DNA of 64,000 nucleotides from UBA5543 sp964464965 (GCA_964464965.1 CAYXHM010000008.1:62001-126000); one strand, 5' to 3'; numbered from the stretch's first letter, positions 8,135-16,462 are shown. The notes: generated from the letters alone by a model not told the origin. Made by a program: numbers and translations.

Positions 8135-9568
8135 ATGGGAGACGCAAAAACTGCAGAAAAAACAGCCCATTACAGTTTCTTTCAGGGTGTAGAACAGAAC
8201 TTCGACAAGGCTTCTAAATACACTCGTTTCGAACCCGGTATCTTAGAGCAGATAAAGTCCTGCAACTCTGTGTACAGGATGAAATTCCCTGTAAGAATAG
8301 GTAACGAAATAGAAGTTATCGAAGCCTATCGTGTACAACATTCTCATCACAAACTGCCTTGTAAGGGTGGTATCCGTTACAGCATGGATGTAAACCAGGA
8401 TGAGGTGATGGCGCTTGCTGCTCTCATGACTTATAAATGTGCTATTGTTAACGTACCATTCGGTGGTGCTAAAGGTGGTATTAAAATAGACCCCCGCAAG
8501 TATTCTACTTTCGAACTGGAAAAAATTACCCGCCGTTATGCATCAGAGCTGGTGAAGAAAAACTTCATTGGCCCCGGCATAGACGTTCCCGCACCGGACT
8601 ACGGTAGTGGTGCACGCGAAATGAGCTGGATAGCCGATACTTACGCTTCTCTGAAACCGGGCGAGATAGATGCACTGGGCTGTGTAACTGGTAAGCCTGT
8701 AACACAGGGTGGTGTGCGTGGCCGTACAGAGGCTACAGGCCTTGGTGTATATTATGGCATACGCGAGCTGTGCTCTATAGCAGAAGATATGAACAAGCTG
8801 GGCCTTTCTACAGGTATAGCTGGTAAAAAAGTAATAGTACAGGGACTGGGTAACGTGGGCTACCACGCTGCAAAATTCTTCTACGAAGGTGGCGCTATAA
8901 TAGTAGGCCTTGCCGAGTACGAAGGTGGTATCTACAACGAGAACGGCCTTGACCCTGACAAAGTGGTGGCTTACCGTAAAGAGAACAAGAGCATACTGGG
9001 CTACCCCGGCGCTACTGACATAGTGAACAGTGCCGAGACTATGGAGATGCCTTGCGATATATTGATACCTGCCGCGCTGGAAAACGTTATCAACGCAGGT
9101 AATGCTGCACGCATACAGGCCAAGATAATAGGTGAGGCTGCAAACGGCCCGCTGACACCTGAAGCTGACGAGATACTGCTGGCTAAAGGCTGTGTTATCG
9201 TTCCTGATATGTACATAAACGCAGGTGGTGTTACTGTATCATACTTCGAATGGTTGAAGAACCTGAGCCACGTACGTTTTGGCCGTATGGACAAACGTTT
9301 TGCAGAAAACCAGAATTCGCAGATACTGCAATCGGTAGAGGCGCTGACGGGTAAAAGGGTAACTGATATTGAGCGCCGCCAGATAATGCACGGTCCTGAT
9401 GAGGTTGACCTGATATACTCCGGTCTTGAAGATACAATGATAGATTCTTACCACGAGATACGCGATATGATGTTGCACCTGGGTATTAACGATATGCGTA
9501 CAGCAGCTTTCGTTTGCTCTATCAACAAAGTAGGCGTTGCTTACGAAGAGCTGGGTATCTTCCCATAA
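8135..9568 (+). CDS. gdhA: Glutamate dehydrogenase (Glu/Leu/Phe/Val dehydrogenase family)
   Basis: 477 residues. It interconverts glutamate and 2-oxoglutarate plus ammonia with NAD(P)H. Visible are the substrate-binding stretch KLPCKGGIRYSMDV, the region PFGGAKGGI with the catalytic-site lysine, VPAPDYGSGAREMSW with the catalytic aspartate, and the Rossmann motif VQGLGNVGYHAAKFF. The conserved AANGPLTPEAD and YINAGGVTVSYFEW follow. The length is a little above the ~425 of many family members because of extra residues at both ends. Cofactor preference cannot be read safely. A strong terminator follows. Confidence 0.93.
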   Translation: MGDAKTAEKTAHYSFFQGVEQNFDKASKYTRFEPGILEQIKSCNSVYRMKFPVRIGNEIEVIEAYRVQHSHHKLPCKGGIRYSMDVNQDEVMALAALMTYKCAIVNVPFGGAKGGIKIDPRKYSTFELEKITRRYASELVKKNFIGPGIDVPAPDYGSGAREMSWIADTYASLKPGEIDALGCVTGKPVTQGGVRGRTEATGLGVYYGIRELCSIAEDMNKLGLSTGIAGKKVIVQGLGNVGYHAAKFFYEGGAIIVGLAEYEGGIYNENGLDPDKVVAYRKENKSILGYPGATDIVNSAETMEMPCDILIPAALENVINAGNAARIQAKIIGEAANGPLTPEADEILLAKGCVIVPDMYINAGGVTVSYFEWLKNLSHVRFGRMDKRFAENQNSQILQSVEALTGKRVTDIERRQIMHGPDEVDLIYSGLEDTMIDSYHEIRDMMLHLGINDMRTAAFVCSINKVGVAYEELGIFP

Positions 9569-9597
9569 GGACGTTTCAAAACAAATTAAAATAAAAC

Positions 9598-9635
9598 AGC
9601 CTCCTGATTTTAACAGTCAGGGGGCTTTGTTTTTT
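9598..9635 (+). terminator. Terminator after glutamate dehydrogenase
   Basis: AGCCTCCTGA at 9598-9607 pairs with TCAGGGGGCT at 9617-9626 (one G-T pair), followed by TTGTTTTTT. Confidence 0.85.
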
Positions 9636-9655
9636 ACACCGGTATGGTTGTGCAC

Positions 9656-10648
9656 CTACCCCGTCAGGTGGCGGATGTGCCACAGCAGGTAGTCTGCTAT
9701 ATCCAGCCCCCGGTGAAAGTCTTCGCCCGCAGCATATTCTGCCATGCGGGTGCTTACCATGCAGTTGCCATGTTGCTGCGCTACGGCCTGCCATTTTTCT
9801 ACTGCGCCCAGGTCGGGCATCAGCACTATATTGTTACCATCCAGCGGTTTTAGTTTTTCCACCGTCAGGCTGCCTACGCCACCTGTAGCCACCCATAGAA
9901 ACTGCGGCATGTACGCGGCAGCTATCAGTGCGGTTTTTTCACTCTCTACCACATACACTGTTTTGGTATTGCCATGCAGCAGGTGCTGGCCAAACAGGCA
10001 TTGCTGCAGGTTGTAGCCCTCAAGCCCCGCCGCTACATGCACCCAGTGCACATGGTTGTAAGGCTCCTTCACCCGCCTGCCTGCACCGTTATATAGCATT
10101 ATTTTGCCCGTGCGTATGCGGTTCAGTTCATCTACCTGCCAGAATACCGTAGCCCCATCCCAATGTGTGTGCGTACCCACATAGTAGCGTTGCAGCAATT
10201 CCTCACCCAACTCTTCGCCCAGTATCCTGCGCAGGAAAGCAGCCAGGTAGTTATCATCATCATCGCTAAAACTCTGTGCAAACAAAGGGTAGGGGATGGT
10301 GGAGAAAGTAGTCGTTAGAGGTAAGGTGTTAGTGATTAGCCTGGGATTTGGAATTTGCCCTTTGGAATTTCCCCCACCTGGATTTGGAATTTGCCCTTTG
10401 GGATTTCTTCCACCGGGATTTAACCAGTTGTTACTTTCAGGTTTTGACTTTTGAGTTTTCACTTCCGGTACGGCGTGGTACCCGCAATTCACCTCCCTGT
10501 CGCAGCGGCCAAACTGTTCGGGCAGGTGTTCTCCGGTACGTGTATCTATATATCGTGTGAAGGTTTTCTTCTTGCCGCACTGCGGGCAGGTGTACCTGGT
10601 GGATGGCCCCTTGTACGGCTCTAATGTGTATCGGTATTGTTGTTTCAT
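9656..10648 (-). CDS. DUF6371 zinc-ribbon/Toprim-like protein
   Basis: 330 residues. The N-terminus has a primase-type zinc ribbon (YTCPQCGKKKTFTRY, then CDREVNCGYH). A linker at about residues 75-105 is a 12-residue repeat made by 36-bp DNA repeats. The C-terminal half contains Toprim-like strands (VYVVESEKTALIAAAY with the glutamate, and NIVLMPDLG with the aspartate), as in DnaG-type and mobile-element primases. DUF6371 genes are typical of Bacteroidota mobile elements. With the RepA-like ATPase at 12541-13632 it suggests a replication module. Activity as a primase is an inference. The gene is richer in GC than the NTPase gene upstream. Confidence 0.75.
   Translation of the reverse strand: MKQQYRYTLEPYKGPSTRYTCPQCGKKKTFTRYIDTRTGEHLPEQFGRCDREVNCGYHAVPEVKTQKSKPESNNWLNPGGRNPKGQIPNPGGGNSKGQIPNPRLITNTLPLTTTFSTIPYPLFAQSFSDDDDNYLAAFLRRILGEELGEELLQRYYVGTHTHWDGATVFWQVDELNRIRTGKIMLYNGAGRRVKEPYNHVHWVHVAAGLEGYNLQQCLFGQHLLHGNTKTVYVVESEKTALIAAAYMPQFLWVATGGVGSLTVEKLKPLDGNNIVLMPDLGAVEKWQAVAQQHGNCMVSTRMAEYAAGEDFHRGLDIADYLLWHIRHLTG
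10344..10421 (-). repeat. 36-bp in-frame tandem repeat inside the DUF6371 gene
   Basis: GGATTTGGAATTTGCCC begins units at 10344 and 10380 on the plus strand, and a third unit starts as GGATTT at 10416, giving a period of exactly 36 bases. Units continue with CCTTTGGRATTTC and CCACC. In protein the unit is NPGGxNxKGQIP. Related text (ATTCCAAATCCCAAGG) lies outside genes at 29385-29400. Confidence 0.85.
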
Positions 10649-10700
10649 GGTTTTGTGATTTATGGTTATTGGTTAAAAAGGTTGGTGTTTTTTTTCTTGC

Positions 10701-10901
10701 GTCACTGCGAGGAACGAAGCAGCCTCGCGGAACACTCTTTATTTTTATGTTGCCATACCCTCACACGTAAATCTGATGTAACACCGGTATAGAGTGTTGT
10801 TCTATCCGGGGCACACATTATATATATAGCGCCTCCTTTGTACATGAAACTAATTTACGATTTTACATGTTTCGTGAGACTGCTTCGTTCCTCGCAGTGA
10901 C
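10701..10901. mobile_element. MITE-like element with ~35-bp inverted ends
   Basis: The left end 10701-10735 starts GTCACTGCGAGG and the right end, read on the minus strand from 10901, starts the same way; the first 22 bases are identical and the next 13 differ at about three places. Inside, AACACTCT at 10731 pairs with AGAGTGTT at 10791. It has no coding capacity. Sequences like CACTGCGAGGAACGAAGCA are, from general knowledge, scattered in many bacterial genomes. It fills most of the 325-base gap between the DUF6371 and NTPase genes. Confidence 0.75.
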
Positions 10902-10918
10902 GGGAGTGGTGATTTTTT

Positions 10919-10970
10919 GTCCAAGCTGTCCATCTTGTCCAACCCCTTGGACATGTTGGATGAGTTGGAC
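10919..10970. repeat. GTCCAA hairpin repeat, copy 1
   Basis: GTCCAA/GTCCAT/GTCCAA at 10919, 10928 and 10937 (9-base period), loop CCCC, then TTGGAC/TTGGAT/TTGGAC at 10947, 10956 and 10965. It lies three bases beyond the stop codon of the NTPase gene. A second copy with the same layout is at 12481-12532. Confidence 0.9.
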
Positions 10971-10973
10971 GGG

Positions 10974-12464
10974 TTATGAAAAGACAATTTGTTTAGAAGC
11001 AATCATATTCACAACCTTTTTAAATAGTTCAATAAAATCCATAGAATATATTTTTGCTTGTAGTCCATCTTTTATTATATCTGCACTATGGGCACGACCA
11101 TTGTCAACACTAGTTAGCGTAAGTAATAAATTTTGTCCATTTAATGTTAATGGAAAATGTGAGGTGTCTGTTGATTTACCCTGATGCTCCGGGAAAAGAT
11201 ATATGTAAGCTAACCTGATAAAGTGTATACGAAAGTCGTTTCTCAATGGAGTAAATATATGTAAGGAGTCTATTGCGCTTTTTAATCCTCCTGCGCTCCC
11301 TTTTATGTCGCATAATACCTGTATAGACAGTAAAACTTTGCAATATTCCTCATTATATGATGCAGGTATAGTAATATATACTGCGATATTCTTATAATTT
11401 AAATGACGACCATGCCATTTGACAAGGTTACGCATGTCTATTTCACCACTATCGATTAGCCCTTTTAGTATAGTGTGAAAAAAGTCATTCTGTAACATAA
11501 TTTTGTTCCTATACATTTCTTCATAGCGATGATGGTCTCTTTTGTTATTAGTTTTTATTGATAATTTAGAAAAACTCTCAAAAGCATAATTAAGCATCCC
11601 CTCCTTTATATCATAGTCAAAAATTTTATGACTGTAAAACTTATCGACATACCCATTGAAGTCCGTACTGATACCATATTTCGCCTTGAATATGTTTCTT
11701 ATATTCTCAATATCACACACTACTATTATCTTATCAAAACCAAACTTGTTGGGCAGTGTATCTATAGAATCAAAGTGTGCTGCGAATACATTCAGTATCC
11801 TGAAAATATGCTCAGGGTCTATCCTGTCCAGGTCATCAATAATTAATACATTTTCTTTTTTATCACTCTCTTTGGCTTTGCTTATAGCATTGCGGATAAT
11901 ATTTGTGGTAATACCGTTGTCGTGAATACTACCAGGCTTAAGTTCAATACCTTCAAGAAACTCTTTAATATTTACGAAATCATCCTGTTCTTCCTTATAC
12001 CGTTCAAAAGACTCTTTTAGCTCTTTTTTTAACTCAACTAATTCATCAAAAATACCTTTCGCAGTTTTCCCTAATTGAGGAATCATTCCGAGTATAATTG
12101 ATATTACTTTCTCGGGTTGCTTATAAATGTAGAAAGGTACATTATCCCAAAAATCGGAGGTGTCACATTTAAACTCATACCTTTCGCTACGTATCATTTC
12201 CACCAGTATATCATACTTGATGTACTCAAAAATGTCTTCGTTGGTAGAAACCGAATAGTTAACCGGGTAAAGAAATATGGGATTATACTTTTCTTGGGCT
12301 GCCTCGTTAAAATAATGTTTTAAAAAGGTTGTTTTGCCATGCCCGAACTTACCCGAAAAAATAATGCGGCTGTTATCAGCTATGTCTAAATGGTCTGCAA
12401 ATTGCGTTTTTGCTTCCTTAAAAAGTTCATGGGAAATATTGGTCATCTTTTTATTTTTTATCAC
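10974..12464 (-). CDS. KAP-like P-loop NTPase
   Basis: 496 residues. Walker A is GKFGHGKTTF at residues 38-47, Walker B is VLIIDDLDRI at 206-215, with a long helical insert between them, as in KAP/STAND-related P-loop ATPases. VCDIENIRNIFKAKYG after Walker B is a typical sensor region. No membrane segment stands out, unlike many KAP proteins. Known KAP members include PifA, which excludes phage T7, so a defence role is possible but not shown. Base composition differs sharply from its neighbours (20 G+C in 11041-11100 against 35 in 13021-13080), which suggests a separate origin. ATG 12446 is an alternative start. Confidence 0.75.
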   Translation of the reverse strand: MIKNKKMTNISHELFKEAKTQFADHLDIADNSRIIFSGKFGHGKTTFLKHYFNEAAQEKYNPIFLYPVNYSVSTNEDIFEYIKYDILVEMIRSERYEFKCDTSDFWDNVPFYIYKQPEKVISIILGMIPQLGKTAKGIFDELVELKKELKESFERYKEEQDDFVNIKEFLEGIELKPGSIHDNGITTNIIRNAISKAKESDKKENVLIIDDLDRIDPEHIFRILNVFAAHFDSIDTLPNKFGFDKIIVVCDIENIRNIFKAKYGISTDFNGYVDKFYSHKIFDYDIKEGMLNYAFESFSKLSIKTNNKRDHHRYEEMYRNKIMLQNDFFHTILKGLIDSGEIDMRNLVKWHGRHLNYKNIAVYITIPASYNEEYCKVLLSIQVLCDIKGSAGGLKSAIDSLHIFTPLRNDFRIHFIRLAYIYLFPEHQGKSTDTSHFPLTLNGQNLLLTLTSVDNGRAHSADIIKDGLQAKIYSMDFIELFKKVVNMIASKQIVFS

Positions 12465-12480
12465 ATAAAGATATCATTTT

Positions 12481-12532
12481 GTCCAAACCGTCCAACTCGT
12501 CCAAGGGGGTGGACAGGTTGGACGACTTGGAC
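12481..12532. repeat. GTCCAA hairpin repeat, copy 2
   Basis: GTCCAA at 12481, 12490 and 12499, loop GGGG, then GTGGAC/TTGGAC/TTGGAC at 12509, 12518 and 12527. It has the same 52-base layout as the copy at 10919-10970 and lies eight bases beyond the stop of the RepA-like gene. The two copies bracket the NTPase gene. Confidence 0.9.
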
Positions 12533-12540
12533 GAAAAACA

Positions 12541-13632
12541 CTAAGCTGCATTTACATAGTTACCCGCGGTACTCCTACTTACATTCAGTATTACTGCTAT
12601 TTCGTCTAAGGTTTTACCTTCCGATTTGAGTTCCTTAGCCTGTAATATCAATCCTTTTTTATGTTCATCATTTACCTCTGCCAAATGCTCCTTCTCAACA
12701 GCGTAGCCCACATGGGTGAATTGCAGGAAGTTGCGGGGCTTTTCTATGCGGCAGAGGGAGACGTTGGTGGTGTCGTAGATGACCTCGGTATTGCGGGCTT
12801 TTATCTGCTTCAGGTAGCGGATGCTTTTGTCATTAACGCTTTCGCCTATGCAGAAGCTGCTGTCGCAAAAGTTGATGAGCATCTTGCTGCCTTGCAGGTC
12901 GTTGCGGGTAAGGGGTTTGCTCATGTCGCGCTTTGGGGTGTGCGCCAGTGCCAGTATGCTCAGGTTATACTTTTTCTTCAGTCCTTTCAGGTGTTTCATC
13001 AGGGGCAGGGCATCTTTGGCGCGTTCTGTTTCGTTGCGCAGGTAGGTGATGTTGTCCACTATCACCACCCGTGCGCCGCTTTGCTGTATAGCCCTTTCAA
13101 GGCTCCATACCAGGTAGTCTTCCACGCTGTAAAACTCGTCGGGTATATCCCTGTCGGCATCTATCTCTATACGTTGCAGCCTGTCAGAAAAACTGTAGTG
13201 CTGCGTATAGTTGATGGAGTAGCGCGCTTCAAACTGTTTGTCGTACAGCTCAAAGTCGAGGTACAGCACGGGTTGTGCCTGCGCCTGTAGTTTAAAGCCC
13301 TGTATGGCTGCCCCGCGGCTGATGCTGTCTGCTACCTGCACTGCCAGTATGCTCTTGCCGGTGTTGGTGTCTGCAAACAGTATGCACAGCTCGCCCTCGT
13401 ACCAGTACTCGCTGAAGAGCATCTGCGGTATGGGTCGTGTCTTGGCCTCGTCTATCCACTGGTTGGCGGTCTTCATGGTGAGCATGCCAGTGTCTGCGGG
13501 CTGCTGCTGCATCTTTTGCCGGTGGGCCTGTTGCAGTTCTTCTGCTTCTTTAATAAATGCGTTGATGCTGATGCCGGGTGTTAGCCTTGGTTGCTGCGGC
13601 TGCCCCTCTTGTTGGTTACTTTCATGTGTCAT
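12541..13632 (-). CDS. RepA/RecA-like AAA ATPase with C-terminal HTH
   Basis: 363 residues. After a Q-rich start, Walker A is FADTNTGKSILA (residues 86-97) and Walker B is VVIVDNITYL near 190-200. LALAHTPKRD and LQGSKMLINFCDSSFCI follow, as in hexameric RepA-type helicases (AAA_25). The last 35 residues (LKSEGKTLDEIAVILNVSRSTAGNYV) form a helix-turn-helix that could bind an origin. Such genes are typical of plasmids and integrative elements of Bacteroidota, commonly next to a DUF6371/primase gene, which here lies two genes downstream. No integrase or relaxase is in view. Confidence 0.8.
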   Translation of the reverse strand: MTHESNQQEGQPQQPRLTPGISINAFIKEAEELQQAHRQKMQQQPADTGMLTMKTANQWIDEAKTRPIPQMLFSEYWYEGELCILFADTNTGKSILAVQVADSISRGAAIQGFKLQAQAQPVLYLDFELYDKQFEARYSINYTQHYSFSDRLQRIEIDADRDIPDEFYSVEDYLVWSLERAIQQSGARVVIVDNITYLRNETERAKDALPLMKHLKGLKKKYNLSILALAHTPKRDMSKPLTRNDLQGSKMLINFCDSSFCIGESVNDKSIRYLKQIKARNTEVIYDTTNVSLCRIEKPRNFLQFTHVGYAVEKEHLAEVNDEHKKGLILQAKELKSEGKTLDEIAVILNVSRSTAGNYVNAA

Positions 13633-13748
13633 GGTAGAAAGCGGTTTTGTTCCAGGTGTTAAAAAAAATATTTATCAAGACAATATTACAACTTTTATTT
13701 CAATAACAAAAATACTTTTTTAGGTGTGTTAATTGCATGTTGTTTGTA

Positions 13749-14002
13749 CTGTTCTCCGCGAGTGCTACCTCCCCCCGAACAGCCTTCCTCCACCCGGGGG
13801 CGGAACGTCTGTTCTTTCCCCTCCTTCGTAAGGGGGACACTTTTTATGATAGTTGTCCGGACAACACACATTCCAATTCCCCTCCTTACGAAGGAGGGGA
13901 CGATTGGCGTTCCAGCTTTAGCGGGAGGAAGACAATCGGGGGGAGGTGAACCTGCGTGGGGCTCATATCTCTGTTCTTTGCGAGTGCGTCCTCTCCCTCC
14001 GC
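13749..14002. repeat. Nested palindrome flanked by imperfect direct repeats
   Basis: An imperfect palindrome spans 13768-13946: outer arms CCTCCCCCCG (13768) and CGGGGGGAGG (ending 13946), middle arms around CCCCTCCTTCGTAAGG (13818) and CCTTACGAAGGAGGGG (ending 13900), and an exact central GTTGTCCGGACAAC at 13852-13865. It is flanked by an imperfect direct repeat CTGTTCTnnGCGAGTGC at 13749 and 13971. No gene is visible in the 440-base gap 13633-14074. Confidence 0.8.
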
Positions 14003-14018
14003 TTATGCAACAGGGCAT

Positions 14019-14050
14019 AAAAAAGCAGGATGCGTTATTGCATCCTGCTT
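14019..14050 (-). terminator. Terminator of the glycan gene pair
   Basis: AAGCAGGATGC and GCATCCTGCTT form a perfect 11-bp stem with a 6-base loop, followed on the minus strand by six T. It stands 25 bases after the FAD oxidoreductase stop. Confidence 0.9.
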
Positions 14051-14074
14051 ATCTTCTGTTTCAGTAAATATCGT

Positions 14075-15472
14075 TTACTTACCCCACATAGCGTTTGCCA
14101 CGGCAGGGAAGGAGAATGTAATTTCGTTGATACCCAGTTCCAGCATATTCACCAGTTCTACGCCCTGCATCAGGGAGTGGTCCTGGTTAGATACTTCATA
14201 CTTCCACCCGCCGAAACGGCCGCGGCTGTATATCTGCTGTGCATCCAGCACGGGTATTACTTTCTTCAGTATATCGTCACGCTCTATAGATGGTGTAGGG
14301 TAGCCATAGTTCAGCTTCATAGACCATGTAGAGATGATGTCGTCCCTGCTTTCTATCAGTTTGGTATTGAGCATGCCCTGTATTGTATCTTCCAGTACAT
14401 TGGCGTTGTCCACCGGTTTGTACTCGCTCTCACTTACCTCTGCCATCAGCGACCAGTGCTGGTTGATATCCGGCACGTTGTTAGGGCTGTAGTTGGAGAA
14501 TACAGTAACACGGTAGAACGGGCTGTTGTCTTCAGGGAAGTACATCCAGCATTTTGTTTCCAGGTCTTTCACCGGTTTCCCTTTCAGGCCCACACCTATA
14601 ACATGCGTTGATGAATGTTTCAATCCTGCCGCAACAGCGCTTATATTGTTGGTATCGTTCTTTAGTTTGGTGGTGAGTATATCTACAGGCATGGTATTGA
14701 TGATGTTATCGTATGTGTACGATGTGCCATCTGCGCAGTTCAATACTTTCTTTTCGTTGTCTATAGTTGCAACATCTTTGCCGAAGTTAAAATAGTCCAT
14801 GCCTATCAGTTCAGCCACGCTTAGCCATATAGAGCCCGTACCACCATGCTTTGGAAACTGGAAGGTGTTGTTAGGCCCCCACGAGATATCTTCCTTCTCG
14901 TACAGTATATTCTCGGTTACTTTAGCCAGGTCTGTAATGGCTACGCGTTCGCCTATCCATTTGTAGTTCATCATCTCCAGCGGGTGCGCCCATACTTTAA
15001 AGTTATAGGGGAACATAAATACATCTGCCAGCCCCTGCCCAAAGGTGCGGACGATCCACTCTTTGAAGTTTGCAGGAACGTCTGTGTTGGTATTTTTATA
15101 TTGTTCTATAATCCCCTTCAGGCAAGCCCACATATCATCTTTAGGCAGTTGCCTTATGTTGTTCTGGAAAGGGTAGGGTACAAACCTGTCCCTTATCCAC
15201 ACCCACGACTCGCGCTGGTGGTTCAGCCATCCTTCCTCGCCCAGTGCTTTCTTCATCAGGTCGTCGAAGTATTTGTAGTGGGAGAACTGTACGTGTCCGC
15301 CGAGGTCCCATGTAAAACCCTGGTCGTCAGTATAGCTTCTTGATAAACCACCGGCAAAAGATTCTTTTTCCAGTATAACGAAATCTGTAACGCCTAATTC
15401 CTTAAGCCTGTATGCTGCGCCAAGGCCTGTAGGGCCTGCGCCTATTATAACGTACTTGTAATGCTTGCTCAT
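14075..15472 (-). CDS. FAD-dependent oxidoreductase (amine oxidase / UDP-galactopyranose mutase-like)
   Basis: 465 residues. The N-terminus has the dinucleotide-binding motif IIGAGPTGLGAAYRL (residues 9-23), then LEKESFAGGLSRS, a motif shared by protoporphyrinogen oxidases and UDP-galactopyranose mutases, and GGHVQFSHYKYFDDLM. A C-terminal FAD stretch near RGRFGGWKYEVSNQDHSLMQG contacts the flavin. The exact substrate cannot be told. Its start lies five bases after the stop of the GT2 gene, so the pair is an operon and points to surface-glycan assembly rather than heme synthesis. Cytoplasmic by lack of a signal. Confidence 0.82.
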   Translation of the reverse strand: MSKHYKYVIIGAGPTGLGAAYRLKELGVTDFVILEKESFAGGLSRSYTDDQGFTWDLGGHVQFSHYKYFDDLMKKALGEEGWLNHQRESWVWIRDRFVPYPFQNNIRQLPKDDMWACLKGIIEQYKNTNTDVPANFKEWIVRTFGQGLADVFMFPYNFKVWAHPLEMMNYKWIGERVAITDLAKVTENILYEKEDISWGPNNTFQFPKHGGTGSIWLSVAELIGMDYFNFGKDVATIDNEKKVLNCADGTSYTYDNIINTMPVDILTTKLKNDTNNISAVAAGLKHSSTHVIGVGLKGKPVKDLETKCWMYFPEDNSPFYRVTVFSNYSPNNVPDINQHWSLMAEVSESEYKPVDNANVLEDTIQGMLNTKLIESRDDIISTWSMKLNYGYPTPSIERDDILKKVIPVLDAQQIYSRGRFGGWKYEVSNQDHSLMQGVELVNMLELGINEITFSFPAVANAMWGK

Positions 15473-15476
15473 TAAA

Positions 15477-16238
15477 TTATTTATTCTGGTTTAGGCGTTT
15501 CAGCCTGCTGTTGATAGAAGAACTGAAATCCATTAATTCGCGTGCGGTTCTTATACACACTTTCAGCAGGTTCATTTTTATGATAGATACCTGCCCTGTT
15601 TCCCTTTCTTTATGGGTAACGGGTATGTTCATCAGTTTATTGCCATCGCGCGCTGCCAGTACAGACAGGAATATGTTGGGTGCAAACGGGTTCTCGGGCA
15701 GTATAGACAGCAACCCTTTCAGGTAATCTGCTTTTATGAGCCTGTACGGGATATTGGCATCCACGATATACTTTTTGTATAGTGCCAGGTTCAGCACACG
15801 TACAATGCGGGTTATAATAAGCCTGTTAAAATCGTCGTACCGTACTTTTCTGTATCCGAGTATAAAGCGGCTTTCATTACGCTTTTCCCACAGTTTCGGA
15901 AAATCTTCGGGAAGAAACTGGTTATCGCTATCTACCTGGAACACCCATTCCGGGTTGTACTCTAATATTTTATGATAGCCATTCAATACCGCATTACCGT
16001 GTCCGCCATTTTTCTGGTGTACTACACGCAGGTTTTTAAATTGAGGTAACAGGGAGTCGAGTATAGCAGGTGTATTGTCTTTCGAACCGTCGTTAATGAG
16101 CAGCATCACAAAATCGTCACCTATGTAGCCCTTCAGGAAAGTATCCCACGTAGTAATTACTTCAGCAATACAGTCCGCTTCATTGTAAACCGGTATTACT
16201 ACTCCCAGCATTTTTTTTTCGGAGATATTTTCAGACAT
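15477..16238 (-). CDS. Family 2 glycosyltransferase
   Basis: 253 residues from ATG 16238 (MSENISEKKMLGVVIP). An earlier in-frame ATG at 16286 would add a poorly fitting leader. The GT-A fold shows in VVIPVYNEADCIAEVI, LLINDGSKDNTP (nucleotide-sugar binding) and FQVDSDNQFLPEDF (the metal-binding DxD). It resembles dolichyl-phosphate mannose synthase-type enzymes, which load a sugar onto a lipid carrier, but lacks C-terminal membrane helices. The FAD enzyme gene follows after four bases. Confidence 0.9.
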   Translation of the reverse strand: MSENISEKKMLGVVIPVYNEADCIAEVITTWDTFLKGYIGDDFVMLLINDGSKDNTPAILDSLLPQFKNLRVVHQKNGGHGNAVLNGYHKILEYNPEWVFQVDSDNQFLPEDFPKLWEKRNESRFILGYRKVRYDDFNRLIITRIVRVLNLALYKKYIVDANIPYRLIKADYLKGLLSILPENPFAPNIFLSVLAARDGNKLMNIPVTHKERETGQVSIIKMNLLKVCIRTARELMDFSSSINSRLKRLNQNK

Positions 16239-16417
16239 TATATAGTATGGTATTTTCTTATCGTTCAGCCTTGCAGTACACTGCAATATCGCATGCGAAT
16301 ATATCCAAAAAGTATAAGAAGTAACAAGTTAAAGTCAGATGCTAAAAAAAGATATTTTTATCCTGTTCAGTTAAAATACCAAAGACAATCACGGTAAATA
16401 TGTGAAAAGGATTTTTG

Positions 16418-16425
16418 TACATTTG
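16418..16425 (+). promoter_or_regulatory. -7 box before the GT39-type gene
   Basis: TACATTTG matches TAnnTTTG exactly, 37 bases before the ATG at 16463. No clear TTG is found at -33. Confidence 0.4.
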
Positions 16426-16462
16426 GCAGCATAATACTCAGGTACTCAACTTTACAACCAAC

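Noticed and set aside
10344..10421. 36-bp repeat as a CRISPR repeat
   Set aside because: Units are tandem without spacers and are read in frame inside a gene.
10919..10970. GTCCAA hairpin as a terminator for the NTPase gene
   Set aside because: No T-run follows on the minus strand; the T-run lies on the other side for the plus direction.
10919..12532. GTCCAA repeats as a CRISPR array
   Set aside because: Units are 6 bases with 3-base gaps and fold back on themselves; no spacers and no cas genes.
12661..13290. 209-codon plus-strand frame
   Set aside because: It is antisense to the RepA-like ATPase, which has clear Walker motifs.
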